In this document: in pieces, positions 47,658-56,675 of the stretch | Numbering within the stretch: the first letter of the stretch is position 1 | How the letters are laid out: each line of letters starts with the position of its first letter | Source of the DNA: Shewanella phaeophyticola | Lineage (GTDB): Bacteria; Pseudomonadota; Gammaproteobacteria; Enterobacterales; Shewanellaceae | Assembly (NCBI RefSeq): GCF_025398315.1 | Contig: NZ_JAODOQ010000001.1 | Location: 4,402,001 to 4,466,000 of the forward strand | Length of the DNA stretch: 64,000 bases | Reading direction: 5' to 3' | The notes under the pieces: model-generated | Databases searched by the model: none | What the model was told of the DNA's origin: nothing | What the model saw: only the letters and a program-made list of their open reading frames with translations | Program-made: the position numbers and the translations under genes

Positions 47658-48959
47658 ATGATGATAATTGAAATAATGATTGTGCTTGGTGCCATTTACC
47701 TCGGCGCAAGAATGGGCAGCATAGGGATAGGTTTTGCCGGCGGCGTTGGCGTGTTAATTCTCACTGTCGGTTTAGGCTTAACACCTGGGGCAATCCCTAT
47801 TGATGTTATGCTGATTATTATGTCAGTTATTACCGCTATTGCTGCAATGCAAGAGGCGGGGGGCATGGAGTATTTAGTCTCTATTGCTGAACGGTTGCTG
47901 CGCAAACACCCAAAATACATTACTTTTTTAGCCCCTATTGTTACCTACTTTATGACATTGTTTGCCGGCACTGGGCATACCGCATTTTCGACATTACCGG
48001 TTATTGCTGAAGTGGCAAAAGAGCAGGGTATTCGTCCTTCTCGGCCATTATCGATTGCGGTGGTAGCCTCGCAAGTGGGAATTACCGCGTCACCTATTTC
48101 TGCAGCCGTAGTGTTTTTCTCAGGTATTTTAACGCCTTTGGGTGTGGATTATTTAGTGCTGTTAGCTGTGTGTATTCCATCAACGTTTATTGCCTGTTTA
48201 ATAGGGGCTGCAGTGGCTTCGTTACTGGGAAAACCGTTATCTGAAGATGCTATTTATCAACAGCGGTTAGCCAGTGGTTTAGTGAAAACCCGAGGGGCAA
48301 CTCAAGTGATTTTGTTACCCGGCGCTAAACGTTCGGTCGCGATTTTTTCAGTGGCAATTGTGGCTGTGATGTCATATGCCACGGCAATATCTGACAAAGT
48401 CGGTTTAATTAGCAGCCCAGTATTATCGCGTGATGCAGCCATTATGCTGTTTATGCTATCTGCTGCGGCGGCAATCACCTGGTTTTGTCGTTTAGATGCC
48501 AGCAAAATTTCAAATGCATCGACGTTTAAGTCGGGCATGTCAGCCTGTATTTGTGTGCTAGGGGTAGCATGGCTGGGTGACACTTTTGTGTCTAACCATA
48601 TTGATGACATTAAAACCGTTGCGGGTAACCTACTTGAAAACCAGCCCTGGTTGTTGGCGGTGGCGTTATTTTTTGCATCGATGTTGTTGTATTCGCAAGG
48701 GGCAACGACTAAAGCACTCATGCCTGCCGCATTGGCGATTGGTGTGAGTCCGTTAACTGCCATAGCATCCTTTGCTGCGGTGAGTGCGTTATTTGTACTG
48801 CCCACTTATCCCACGTTATTGGCCGCTGTCGAGATGGATGACACGGGTTCAACGCGCATTGGCAAGGCAGTGTTTAATCATCCGTTTCTTATTCCGGGTG
48901 TGGTGACCATTACCATGAGCGTTGTGTTGGCGTTTTTGTTTGGCAGTGTAATGCTGTAA
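47658..48959 (+). CDS. DcuA/DcuB-family anaerobic dicarboxylate carrier-like protein
   Basis: The 433-residue protein has about ten or more hydrophobic helices and the DcuA/B-like segments GGMEYLVSIAERLLRKHPKYI and LFAGTGHTAFSTLPVIAEVA. Family members exchange C4-dicarboxylates such as fumarate and succinate across the inner membrane during anaerobic growth. Next to the DMSP/acrylate genes it may instead move a C3 acid such as acrylate or propionate, but that is a guess. It has its own leader after a terminator and is convergent with the LysR gene. Confidence 0.82.
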   Translation: MMIIEIMIVLGAIYLGARMGSIGIGFAGGVGVLILTVGLGLTPGAIPIDVMLIIMSVITAIAAMQEAGGMEYLVSIAERLLRKHPKYITFLAPIVTYFMTLFAGTGHTAFSTLPVIAEVAKEQGIRPSRPLSIAVVASQVGITASPISAAVVFFSGILTPLGVDYLVLLAVCIPSTFIACLIGAAVASLLGKPLSEDAIYQQRLASGLVKTRGATQVILLPGAKRSVAIFSVAIVAVMSYATAISDKVGLISSPVLSRDAAIMLFMLSAAAAITWFCRLDASKISNASTFKSGMSACICVLGVAWLGDTFVSNHIDDIKTVAGNLLENQPWLLAVALFFASMLLYSQGATTKALMPAALAIGVSPLTAIASFAAVSALFVLPTYPTLLAAVEMDDTGSTRIGKAVFNHPFLIPGVVTITMSVVLAFLFGSVML

Positions 48960-49079
48960 GCGGCTAATTATATAGCAATTACAGGCTGGTAGGCCATTGT
49001 TGCAACGGTGTCAGTAGCATAATGACACCGTAATAACCCACTTAGCAGATGATACTTAGCAATAACTGACATTAAGCGT

Positions 49080-49976
49080 TTAACTGGCCTTAACCACGTT
49101 CAATGTGGGCTTGTCCTGTTGGTAGCCTTTGTGTTCAACATTGGTTTTAATTAAGTCGATTAACTGTTTAGTGGCATCGGTTTGGGTGTCAGGATTAAGG
49201 TATAACGACTCATTAAAAACGGGTAATGGTGGCAATCCATGCTCAAGTGGGTCTAATACCTGCATTTTATCGTTAATTCTAAATTCGGCGACAGGGGCAA
49301 CAACCAAATCATTTTCGACCGCCATACACAGTGCTTGAGGCGATGGCGTTGACAGTAATACGTTAATAGGGCGCATCGATAACCGATGATTGGCAAACAC
49401 CTGTGCCCGTATTGGGCAGTTTTCTGGGTATAAGCCCATCGGAATGGTTTTACGCAGATGGGCATTACCCTCTGCGGCGGCGACCCATTTAAAACGTCGA
49501 GTAAATAACAATTCACCATTAACCGGTAATTGCCAATGCGTCGCCACTATCACATCAAACTCACCTTGATGCAGCCGCTTGTATAAGTTGCCACTCACAT
49601 CAGTATCTATGACTAATTCAATACAGGTAAACTCACGGATAAACTCTAATAAGCAGCTGTTTAAATAGCACTTAATAAAGTCTGTCGGTACACCAAGGCG
49701 GATAACTTCACGATTGTGACACTCTTTTAATTCATCTAGTGCCTGTGAGTTAAGTTGGATCATTTTGTAGGCATAGCTAAGTAAGGTTTCACCTGACTCA
49801 GTTAAGGTGACACCTTTGTTGTCTCTAATGAGCAAAGATTGGCCGACACTTTCTTCAAGTTTTTTAACTTGCAGGCTAAGTGTTGATTGGGTTCGGCAAA
49901 TTTTATCGGCCGCTTTTGATAAGTTACCTGATTCAGCAACAGCGATAAAACTCTCTAACAATTCAATCTTTAACAT
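49080..49976 (-). CDS. LysR-family transcriptional regulator
   Basis: The N-terminal helix-turn-helix (ESFIAVAESGNLSKAADKI, then TQSTLSLQVKKLEE) and a 210-residue co-inducer domain are standard for the family. The length is 298 residues. It is divergent from the TetR-like gene at 50097 and convergent with the Dcu-like carrier. It is one of two candidates for binding the shared palindrome at 42612 and 44911. Confidence 0.88.
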   Translation of the reverse strand: MLKIELLESFIAVAESGNLSKAADKICRTQSTLSLQVKKLEESVGQSLLIRDNKGVTLTESGETLLSYAYKMIQLNSQALDELKECHNREVIRLGVPTDFIKCYLNSCLLEFIREFTCIELVIDTDVSGNLYKRLHQGEFDVIVATHWQLPVNGELLFTRRFKWVAAAEGNAHLRKTIPMGLYPENCPIRAQVFANHRLSMRPINVLLSTPSPQALCMAVENDLVVAPVAEFRINDKMQVLDPLEHGLPPLPVFNESLYLNPDTQTDATKQLIDLIKTNVEHKGYQQDKPTLNVVKAS

Positions 49977-50096
49977 AGGCTATTGAATAAGTTCATAGTG
50001 GTATCAGTATTACTCAATATGAGGTAGCTACAAAGCTTGTTATGATGTAAATGTGAACTAGAATAAATTTTCAATTGATAAAGATTGGAGTCTGTT

Positions 50097-50747
50097 ATGA
50101 CTAGCTGGGAAAAACGCGGTGACTATCTGATTGAAGTATCTCAACGTTGCCTAAAAGGCCACAAAACCTTCGACTTGTGCCGTTCACATTTAGTGCAAGC
50201 TAGTCAGATATCCAAAGGCACGATATACAATCACTTTACCTCAGAAGCAGACCTTATTGTCGCGGTAGGGTGTGCAGATTATCGCCATTGGTTAGCTCAA
50301 GCTGAACAAGATATACAACAATACAGCGACCCTTATTTACGTTATATATTTCATCATTGTGAGCGTTTGTATCATATTTTATCTGAGCAATCATTTGTGA
50401 TTGCTAGAGTGATCCCTAATGAAGCGTTACTCTTGCAAGCCAGTGATTACTACCGTGAACGTTTTGAACGCTTAAGCACACAATATAAGCTGTGGAATAC
50501 ACAGACACTCAGTGAAATAGGTGAAATTAGAGGGTTTGATCGTGGGGAGTTACTTTGCGATTATTTACGCGGCGCGATGATTAATAGCGATGATGCCCAA
50601 AAGCATTATAACGATGCCGAAATGTACTATCAGTTTAGTTTTGGTATGACTCAATTAATGAGCTACTCACACAAACGCTCTCCCGGAATAAAAGTGTTTT
50701 TACAATGGTTACAAGATAAAGAAGCCAGCAAAGTACTTTCTTCATAA
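50097..50747 (+). CDS. TetR-like transcriptional regulator
   Basis: The N-terminus shows a TetR-type helix-turn-helix (LVQASQISKGTIYNHFTSEADLI). The rest is a helical domain of unknown ligand. The ATG at 50097 is preceded by GGAG 6 bases upstream; the frame is open for four codons before it. The length is 216 residues. It is divergent from the LysR gene. A terminator follows at 50781. Confidence 0.8.
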   Translation: MTSWEKRGDYLIEVSQRCLKGHKTFDLCRSHLVQASQISKGTIYNHFTSEADLIVAVGCADYRHWLAQAEQDIQQYSDPYLRYIFHHCERLYHILSEQSFVIARVIPNEALLLQASDYYRERFERLSTQYKLWNTQTLSEIGEIRGFDRGELLCDYLRGAMINSDDAQKHYNDAEMYYQFSFGMTQLMSYSHKRSPGIKVFLQWLQDKEASKVLSS

Positions 50748-50780
50748 ACGTGCTATGCATTAGCAGATTTTCTGCAACAA

Positions 50781-50810
50781 AAAAGCCGTGTTAACGCTAA
50801 CACGGCTTTT
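50781..50810. terminator. Bidirectional terminator between the TetR-like gene and gor
   Basis: Arms AAAAGCCGTGTTA / TAACACGGCTTTT form a near-perfect hairpin between two convergent genes. Confidence 0.88.
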
Positions 50811-50827
50811 ACTTATGAATTAATGGC

Positions 50828-52183
50828 TTATCTCATAGTAACAAATTCTTCAGCGCCAGTAGGGTGGATTGCCACAACTGAGTCAAAGTCTGCTTTAGTC
50901 GCGCCCATTTTCATCGCCACACCAAAGCCCTGGAGTATTTCGTCCATGCCAAAACCAATACCATGAACGCCGACAACCACTTCGTTTTCGCCGGCACACA
51001 CTAGCTTCATTTTGCACGCCTGGCGATGGCTGGTTACCGCGGTGTACATCGAGGTAAAGGTAGAGCTATAAACCTTAATGTTGTCTTGGCCATATTTCTC
51101 AGCAGCTTCAGGCTCGGTTAACCCCATAGTACCAATCACTGGGTGGCTAAAGACCACGGTAGGAATTAAGCTGTAATCCATTTTTGCGTTTGGCATGTTG
51201 CCAAATAAACGTTCTGACAATAAACGACCGGCTTTAATGGCAACAGGGGTCAGCTCAACACCGCCCGCCATAATATCGCCGACACAATAAATACCTTTTG
51301 CAGTGGTATTTTGCTGTTCGTCAGTTATCACATAACCTTTAGCATCTAACTGCACATCGGTATGTTCTAAACCAATATTCCCCGTTGATGGTGAGCGGCC
51401 AATCGCCCAAATCAAGCAATCAATCGTTAACTTTTCACCGTTTTCAAGCGCTAGGGTTAAGCTGCCATCAGCATTTTTGGTGACCGATTTAGGCACGCTA
51501 TGAGTGTGTAGCGTCGGATCATCGGCGGCCATCGCTTCCACTAACCCATCAATTAAAATAGGGTCAAAGTTGCGCAGTGGCGCATGCTTACGAACCAATA
51601 AATGGGTTTCGCTGCCAAGCGCGTGTAATACTCCGGCAACTTCTACGGCAATATATCCCGCACCCACCACAGCCACACGTTTAGGTTGTTCACGCAGCTC
51701 AAAGAAGCCGTCTGAGTCGATACCGTATTCGGCACCCGGAATACTTGGGAACGTGGGTGCGCCACCAGTGGCCACAACAATATGATCCGCTGTGTAATGC
51801 TCACCATTCACTTCAATGGTGTTGTTATTAACAAAGCGGCCGTAACCATTGACTAATGTCACTTTATTGTTTTCAAAACCACGGCCATAAGCCGCATGAA
51901 TACGACTAATATAGGCTTCGCGGTTATCAACTAAAGTGTTCCAGTCGAATTTATTAACGGTGACATCAAACCCATAATCCTTGGCGTATAAATTCATGGC
52001 TTCTGCGACGTGAGCGCCATACCACATGACTTTTTTAGGGACACAGCCTACGTTAACGCAAGTGCCGCCAACGTGCTTTGCTTCAATAACAAGTACTTTT
52101 GCGCCACGCATTGCTGCACGGTTTGCTGAGGCGATACCGCCACTACCTGCGCCAAGCGCGATATAGTCAAAATGTTGAGCCAT
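50828..52183 (-). CDS. gor: Glutathione reductase
   Basis: This FAD enzyme keeps glutathione reduced with NADPH. GAGSGGIASANRAA binds FAD, GGTCVNVGCVPKK holds the redox-active cysteine pair, and VGAGYIAVEVAGVL followed by two basic residues binds NADPH. The C-terminus has the catalytic histidine in VAIHPTGAEEFVTMR. The ATG at 52183 is preceded by GGAGAA at 7 bases, giving MAQHFDYIALGAG and 451 residues. The frame is open for ten codons upstream without family similarity. Confidence 0.96.
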   Translation of the reverse strand: MAQHFDYIALGAGSGGIASANRAAMRGAKVLVIEAKHVGGTCVNVGCVPKKVMWYGAHVAEAMNLYAKDYGFDVTVNKFDWNTLVDNREAYISRIHAAYGRGFENNKVTLVNGYGRFVNNNTIEVNGEHYTADHIVVATGGAPTFPSIPGAEYGIDSDGFFELREQPKRVAVVGAGYIAVEVAGVLHALGSETHLLVRKHAPLRNFDPILIDGLVEAMAADDPTLHTHSVPKSVTKNADGSLTLALENGEKLTIDCLIWAIGRSPSTGNIGLEHTDVQLDAKGYVITDEQQNTTAKGIYCVGDIMAGGVELTPVAIKAGRLLSERLFGNMPNAKMDYSLIPTVVFSHPVIGTMGLTEPEAAEKYGQDNIKVYSSTFTSMYTAVTSHRQACKMKLVCAGENEVVVGVHGIGFGMDEILQGFGVAMKMGATKADFDSVVAIHPTGAEEFVTMR

Positions 52184-52271
52184 GATGTTCTCCAATACGA
52201 TTAATGCGTCCATTGTAGGGGGGATTGAGTTTGCAATCTAGTCGTTAAATATACACTCGCGGTAGATCTGA

Positions 52272-52808
52272 TTAGCGCTTATATTGACAGGCACCTCGGT
52301 CAACGCTATTGGAGCCGCTACTTGTACACTTAAGACAATCCCATTCAGCTTCTCTAATATCGATTTCATCTTGGTAATGACTAAATTGACTGTGTTGGGT
52401 TTGCCGCTGCTGGTTTTTGAGGTGTTTTATGCGGTTATTAAGCCAGCGGCAATTTGGGTCATCTGCCATTGTGATGTTGGCTTGGCGCGATGAAGATGTA
52501 GCTTGATGGCTGGCATCGATATACTGCTGTAAGCTGGGTTTGAGGTAGATGTCGTCGGCTCTGTACTCTAAAGCTGAACGAGTGTCGTCAGGCAGTTCAA
52601 TCACATTCCCTTGGCTGTCAATGGCAGTTTGCTGCGGTAAGTCTTTGGCATTGTCATTATTAAGCTGAGTGCTGTTATTGGTGGGTTTTGTGGTTAATTT
52701 ACTGCGGTTTAACTGACTGAGTTCGGCAGAAAAAATAATCGAACTGGGTAATAGCGTCGTTAGCAACACGCCACAAAATGCGGCATGTTGCAAAGGGCGG
52801 GTCAGCAT
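52272..52808 (-). CDS. Secreted hypothetical protein
   Basis: The 178-residue protein has a signal peptide (hydrophobic segment about 7-27). The mature part is rich in Asn, Gln, Ser and Thr, and ends with a cysteine-containing tail (DCLKCTSSGSN, GACQYKR). I do not recognise a family. It is upstream of gor on the same strand with an 88-base gap and may be transcribed with it. Confidence 0.55.
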   Translation of the reverse strand: MLTRPLQHAAFCGVLLTTLLPSSIIFSAELSQLNRSKLTTKPTNNSTQLNNDNAKDLPQQTAIDSQGNVIELPDDTRSALEYRADDIYLKPSLQQYIDASHQATSSSRQANITMADDPNCRWLNNRIKHLKNQQRQTQHSQFSHYQDEIDIREAEWDCLKCTSSGSNSVDRGACQYKR

Positions 52809-52886
52809 GTGCGATCCTTGCGTGGTGATATATTGACCACTTAGTGTAGTCGCACAGTGCTAAAACGCGAGCCAATGGCTAAAGGA

Positions 52887-53665
52887 TTAAAAGCCCCAAC
52901 TCACCGCTATACCTGCATAAGTTTCATCGAGACTGCCTTGCTGGTCGTCGGCAGCGGCTTGCTGTTTAATATCTTCTAGTGCAATGCTGTGGCTAATATG
53001 GCCGCAAACATCAGGTTTTCACTAAATTGATATTCAGTTTCTAGGCCAAATTGCACATGGTTAGCACCATCGTGTGCTTCACTGCTGTAACCAAAATCAA
53101 AGCCTTGTGAGACATAAGGTGTTAGCGTGAGTTGTGAATTGAGCTCCCACGGGCTGTAAACACTCAGGGTGACAAAGTAGCCAGAGGCTTCAGTGGCATA
53201 AGTGTAGTTTACTTCAGGCACTAGCCAGTCTAAGCCGTTATAAGTGATTGAACTAAAAAATTCATTGTCTGATGCGCGCTCATCACCATAAAACTCCAGG
53301 CGTTGGTAGCCCAAAGTCGCTTCGATATCGTAGTCCAAATGCAATGTGTATTCTAAACCGGCATTCCACTCGGTGTAGTTGACTTGGTCTGCTCTGCCAA
53401 CAACGGCATAAGCTACCATGTCATTGTGCTCAACACTTGCCACAGCCCAGGCAATACCACCTTTATCTAAGTTATTACGACCTTCAGTAATGTATTGGTT
53501 TTCCCAAACCAAATCTAAGGCTGCATTTGGCTGAGTGTCCGTTTCAGCTAGCGCCGGCATTGTGGCCGCTAAACTTATCACCGCAAGAGTCGGTAAAAAA
53601 ACACAAGTGGCAAAATGTTTACGATATACAGTACAAAAATCAAAAGTCATGTTTGTTTGGCTCAT
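52887..53665 (-). CDS. Predicted outer-membrane beta-barrel protein, frameshifted
   Basis: The N-terminus has a signal-type segment (about 20-40). The mature part alternates hydrophobic and polar residues in short strands (EYTLHLDYDIEATLGYQRLEFYG) and ends in AVSWGF with a terminal Phe, as outer-membrane proteins do. The frame breaks at about 52995-53001 after LMFAA, where one base is lost; the correct frame continues HSIALEDIKQQ to the stop at 52887. The reconstructed protein is about 260 residues. It resembles uncharacterised Shewanella-type porin-like proteins, with no known substrate. Confidence 0.7.
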
Positions 53666-53958
53666 GGTTAAATATGGACTGAAAAACGGTCTGGACGTGT
53701 ATATTAGTTTATTAACAATAAAATTAAATGATAATCACTTTCAGCTGAGATCTGCCTGTCAATATTAGCTTTGTAAACTAACAGTAAATAACAAATGCTA
53801 CAGTGGTCACTTTTTTTATTGTGTAAATACGTTATGTGGTGGCGTGTGAGTATGATTAATGCTGGGATAATATTGATTCACAATGGCGTAAAGCTTGAAA
53901 GCCAAGTAAATTGGCTCCATATCATTGCAATCGACACGAAATATTTTGAGGGATCTTT

Positions 53959-55998
53959 ATGAGCAATCCACTGCTAAACTGCGCAGCATTACCCGAGTTT
54001 TCTAAAATCAAACCAGAACACATCCAGCCTGCGGTTGAGCAAGCCATTGCCAAGTGTCGCGATACCATTGAAAAGTTATTAGCTGACAACAGCCAATATA
54101 CTTGGGATAACCTTATCGCCCCTCTTGAAGAAGTTGACGACGAATTAAGTAAAGTTTGGTCGCCAGTGTCGCATATGAACTCGGTTGTCAGTAGCGATGC
54201 ACTGCGTGATGCCCACGATGCCTGTTTACCGCTTTTATCTGATTACGGCACCTATGTCGGCCAGCATCAGGGCTTGTATCAAGCCTATAAATCAATTCAT
54301 CAATCTGCTGAGTTTGCCGAGTTAACACAAGCACAAAAAATGGTGATTGAGCAGAGTTTACGTGATTTTGAATTATCGGGTATTGGCTTAGATGATGGCG
54401 AAAAAGTACGTTACGGTGAAATTGTTAAGCGTTTATCTGAGTTAACCAGCAATTTTTCTAACCAGTTATTAGACGCCACAGAAGCTTGGATCAAGTTGAT
54501 TACCGACGAGGCTGACTTAGCCGGTTTACCTGAGTCGGCAGTGGCCGCAGCCAAAGCAATGGCTGAAGCCAAAGAGCTAAAAGGTTGGTTGTTTACCCTT
54601 GATTTCCCTTCGTATTTACCGGTGATGACCTACAGCGAAAACCGTGAGCTACGTGAAGAATGTTATCGTGCATTTGTTACCCGCGCCTCAGATCAAGGTC
54701 CAAATGCTGGCGAGTTTGATAACACCAACAACATGAACGAAATAGTGGCATTACGCCATGAGTTAGCCAATCTGCTTGGTTTTGCCAGCTATGCTGATAA
54801 ATCATTGGCCACTAAAATGGCAGAGTCGCCAGAGCAAGTGTTGGGCTTTTTAAATGAATTAGGGCAGCGTTCAAAAGGCCAGGCGGCAACAGAATTAGCT
54901 GAACTGCGCGCCTTTGCTAAAGAGCACTATGATGTCAGCGAAATGGCATCATGGGACTTAAGTTTTTATGCCGAAAAACTGCAGCAACACAAATATGAAG
55001 TGTCGCAAGAAATTTTACGTCCGTACTTTCCAGAAAACAAAGTGTTATCGAGCATGTTTTTTACCGTTAACAAGTTATTTGGCTTAACCATTAACGAGCA
55101 AAAAGGTGTTGATACCTGGCACAAAGACGTGCGTTTCTTTGATATTTATGATGCCGAAAACGTTCACCGTGGCAGCTTTTACCTAGATTTATATGCTCGC
55201 AGTGGTAAGCGTGGCGGCGCATGGATGGACGATTGTCGTGGCCGTCGCATCACCTCAAGCGGTCTGCAAAAACCAGTGGCTTACTTAACCTGTAACTTTA
55301 ATGGCCCAGTAGACGGCAAGCCGGCGTTATTTACTCACGACGAAGTCACTACCTTGTTCCACGAGTTTGGTCATGGTATCCATCATATGCTAACTAAAGT
55401 TGATGTGGGTGGCGTATCGGGCATTAACGGTGTGCCTTGGGATGCGGTCGAGTTACCCAGTCAGTTTATGGAAAACTGGTGCTGGCAAGAAGAAGCCCTA
55501 GCGGAAATCTCTGGCCACTACGAAACTGGCGAGCCATTACCAAAAGCGTTGCTCGATAAAATGCTCGCTGCTAAAAATTTCCAGTCAGGCATGATGATGG
55601 TACGCCAGCTTGAGTTCTCACTGTTCGACTTTAGAATGCACCATGAGTTTGACCCTGCAAAAGGTGTCGATATTCAAGGTATTTTAGATGAAGTACGCAG
55701 CCAAATAGCCGTATTAACCCCGCCAAGCTTTAACCGTTTCCAGCACGGTTTTGCCCACATTTTTGCCGGTGGCTATGCGGCAGGCTATTACAGCTACAAA
55801 TGGGCTGAAGTGTTATCGGCAGATGCGTTCTCACGTTTTGAAGACGAAGGCATCTTTAACCCAGAAACCGGTAAGAGCTTCTTAAATAACATTCTTGAAA
55901 TGGGCGGCAGTGAAGAACCAATGGAGCTATTTAAACGCTTTATGGGCCGCGAACCCAACACAGATGCATTACTGCGTCACAGTGGTATTGCTGCATAA
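53959..55998 (+). CDS. prlC: Oligopeptidase A
   Basis: PrlC is a cytosolic M3-family zinc peptidase that degrades signal peptides and other short peptides. The zinc motif HEFGH lies in LFHEFGHGIHHML, about residue 472. The body has the typical ERKGVD-like QHGFAHIFAGGYAAGYYSY segment near the C-terminus. The length of 679 residues is normal. The ATG at 53959 is preceded by GAGGGA. It is monocistronic with a terminator at 56019. Confidence 0.96.
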   Translation: MSNPLLNCAALPEFSKIKPEHIQPAVEQAIAKCRDTIEKLLADNSQYTWDNLIAPLEEVDDELSKVWSPVSHMNSVVSSDALRDAHDACLPLLSDYGTYVGQHQGLYQAYKSIHQSAEFAELTQAQKMVIEQSLRDFELSGIGLDDGEKVRYGEIVKRLSELTSNFSNQLLDATEAWIKLITDEADLAGLPESAVAAAKAMAEAKELKGWLFTLDFPSYLPVMTYSENRELREECYRAFVTRASDQGPNAGEFDNTNNMNEIVALRHELANLLGFASYADKSLATKMAESPEQVLGFLNELGQRSKGQAATELAELRAFAKEHYDVSEMASWDLSFYAEKLQQHKYEVSQEILRPYFPENKVLSSMFFTVNKLFGLTINEQKGVDTWHKDVRFFDIYDAENVHRGSFYLDLYARSGKRGGAWMDDCRGRRITSSGLQKPVAYLTCNFNGPVDGKPALFTHDEVTTLFHEFGHGIHHMLTKVDVGGVSGINGVPWDAVELPSQFMENWCWQEEALAEISGHYETGEPLPKALLDKMLAAKNFQSGMMMVRQLEFSLFDFRMHHEFDPAKGVDIQGILDEVRSQIAVLTPPSFNRFQHGFAHIFAGGYAAGYYSYKWAEVLSADAFSRFEDEGIFNPETGKSFLNNILEMGGSEEPMELFKRFMGREPNTDALLRHSGIAA

Positions 55999-56018
55999 AT
56001 CATTCATGTAAACCCGTT

Positions 56019-56047
56019 AAAAACCGGCATTGATTGTCGGTTTTTTT
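56019..56047 (+). terminator. Terminator of prlC
   Basis: A hairpin with arms AAAAACCG / CGGTTTTT is followed by a T run just after the prlC stop. Confidence 0.85.
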
Positions 56048-56074
56048 ATGCCGCGGACTTAGCCAGAAATAATC

Positions 56075-56260
56075 AACCTCAGCTCTGGATAACAAACGCC
56101 TTTCAAGCAGTCCTTTGCCTTCCTCACTGCGTTGAATTAACTAGCTATTGACGCGTTAATTCGCCTTGTTAGCAAAACAAATCACAAGCTTGACAGTGGA
56201 TTTTAGTCAATCTATTGATTTATATCGTTATCAATACATCTCTTATCCAGAGTTGAGGTT
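56075..56260. mobile_element. Short MITE-like inverted-repeat element, copy 2
   Basis: AACCTCAGCTCTGGATAA (56075-56092) pairs with TTATCCAGAGTTGAGGTT (56243-56260), 17 of 18 bases. A possible target duplication AATC flanks both ends (56071-56074 and 56261-56264). The 150-base interior has no ORF and differs from that of copy 1 at 11338. It lies directly before a headless hydrolase remnant. Confidence 0.72.
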
Positions 56261-56263
56261 AAT

Positions 56264-56606
56264 CAGATAGATGCGCTGGTTTTACAGGGTTCTGCCACTA
56301 ATGCCGACGATTGGGTCGATGAGAAAACACCGTGGTACATGGCACCGTTTATGAGCTTAGAAATACCGCAAGACTTTCGTAATATCGATAATCAAAAAGT
56401 GGTTACCCATGATTACCAAGGCTACATTACTGGTGATTGCCGCAGAGGATGATGAAGAAGTGCCGCCAGCACTTGCTGAAAAACTGTTTGCTGCGAGCAA
56501 GTCTGCTAATAAGCAGTTCATTATGGTGCCTAATGTCGGTCATCAGGGCATGCTAGACGATGTAACCACAATGCAGCAGTCTCAGGCCTTTATTACTGAG
56601 CTTTGA
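56264..56606 (+). pseudogene. Remnant of an alpha/beta hydrolase gene
   Basis: Without a start codon, a frame reads QIDALVLQGSATNADDW and on to FRNIDNQKVVTHDY. After a frame change near 56405-56430 it continues ATLLVIAAEDDEEVPPALA and VPNVGHQGML to the stop. These resemble the C-terminal third of an alpha/beta hydrolase, with the acid (EDDEE) and the histidine (VGHQG) of the triad but no serine nucleophile. The 5' part is missing and the fragment begins at the edge of the MITE copy 2. It is not functional. The MITE insertion or a linked deletion probably removed the rest. Confidence 0.72.
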
Positions 56607-56626
56607 TTTGAGCGGAAAATCGACAT

Positions 56627-56650
56627 AAAAAAGAGGCGCAATGCGCCTCT
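56627..56650 (-). terminator. Terminator of ribB
   Basis: On the minus strand the arms AGAGGCGC / GCGCCTCT are followed by TTTTTT, 25 bases after the ribB stop. Confidence 0.85.
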
Positions 56651-56675
56651 AGCTTTGAAATGAATTAGGTTTTGT

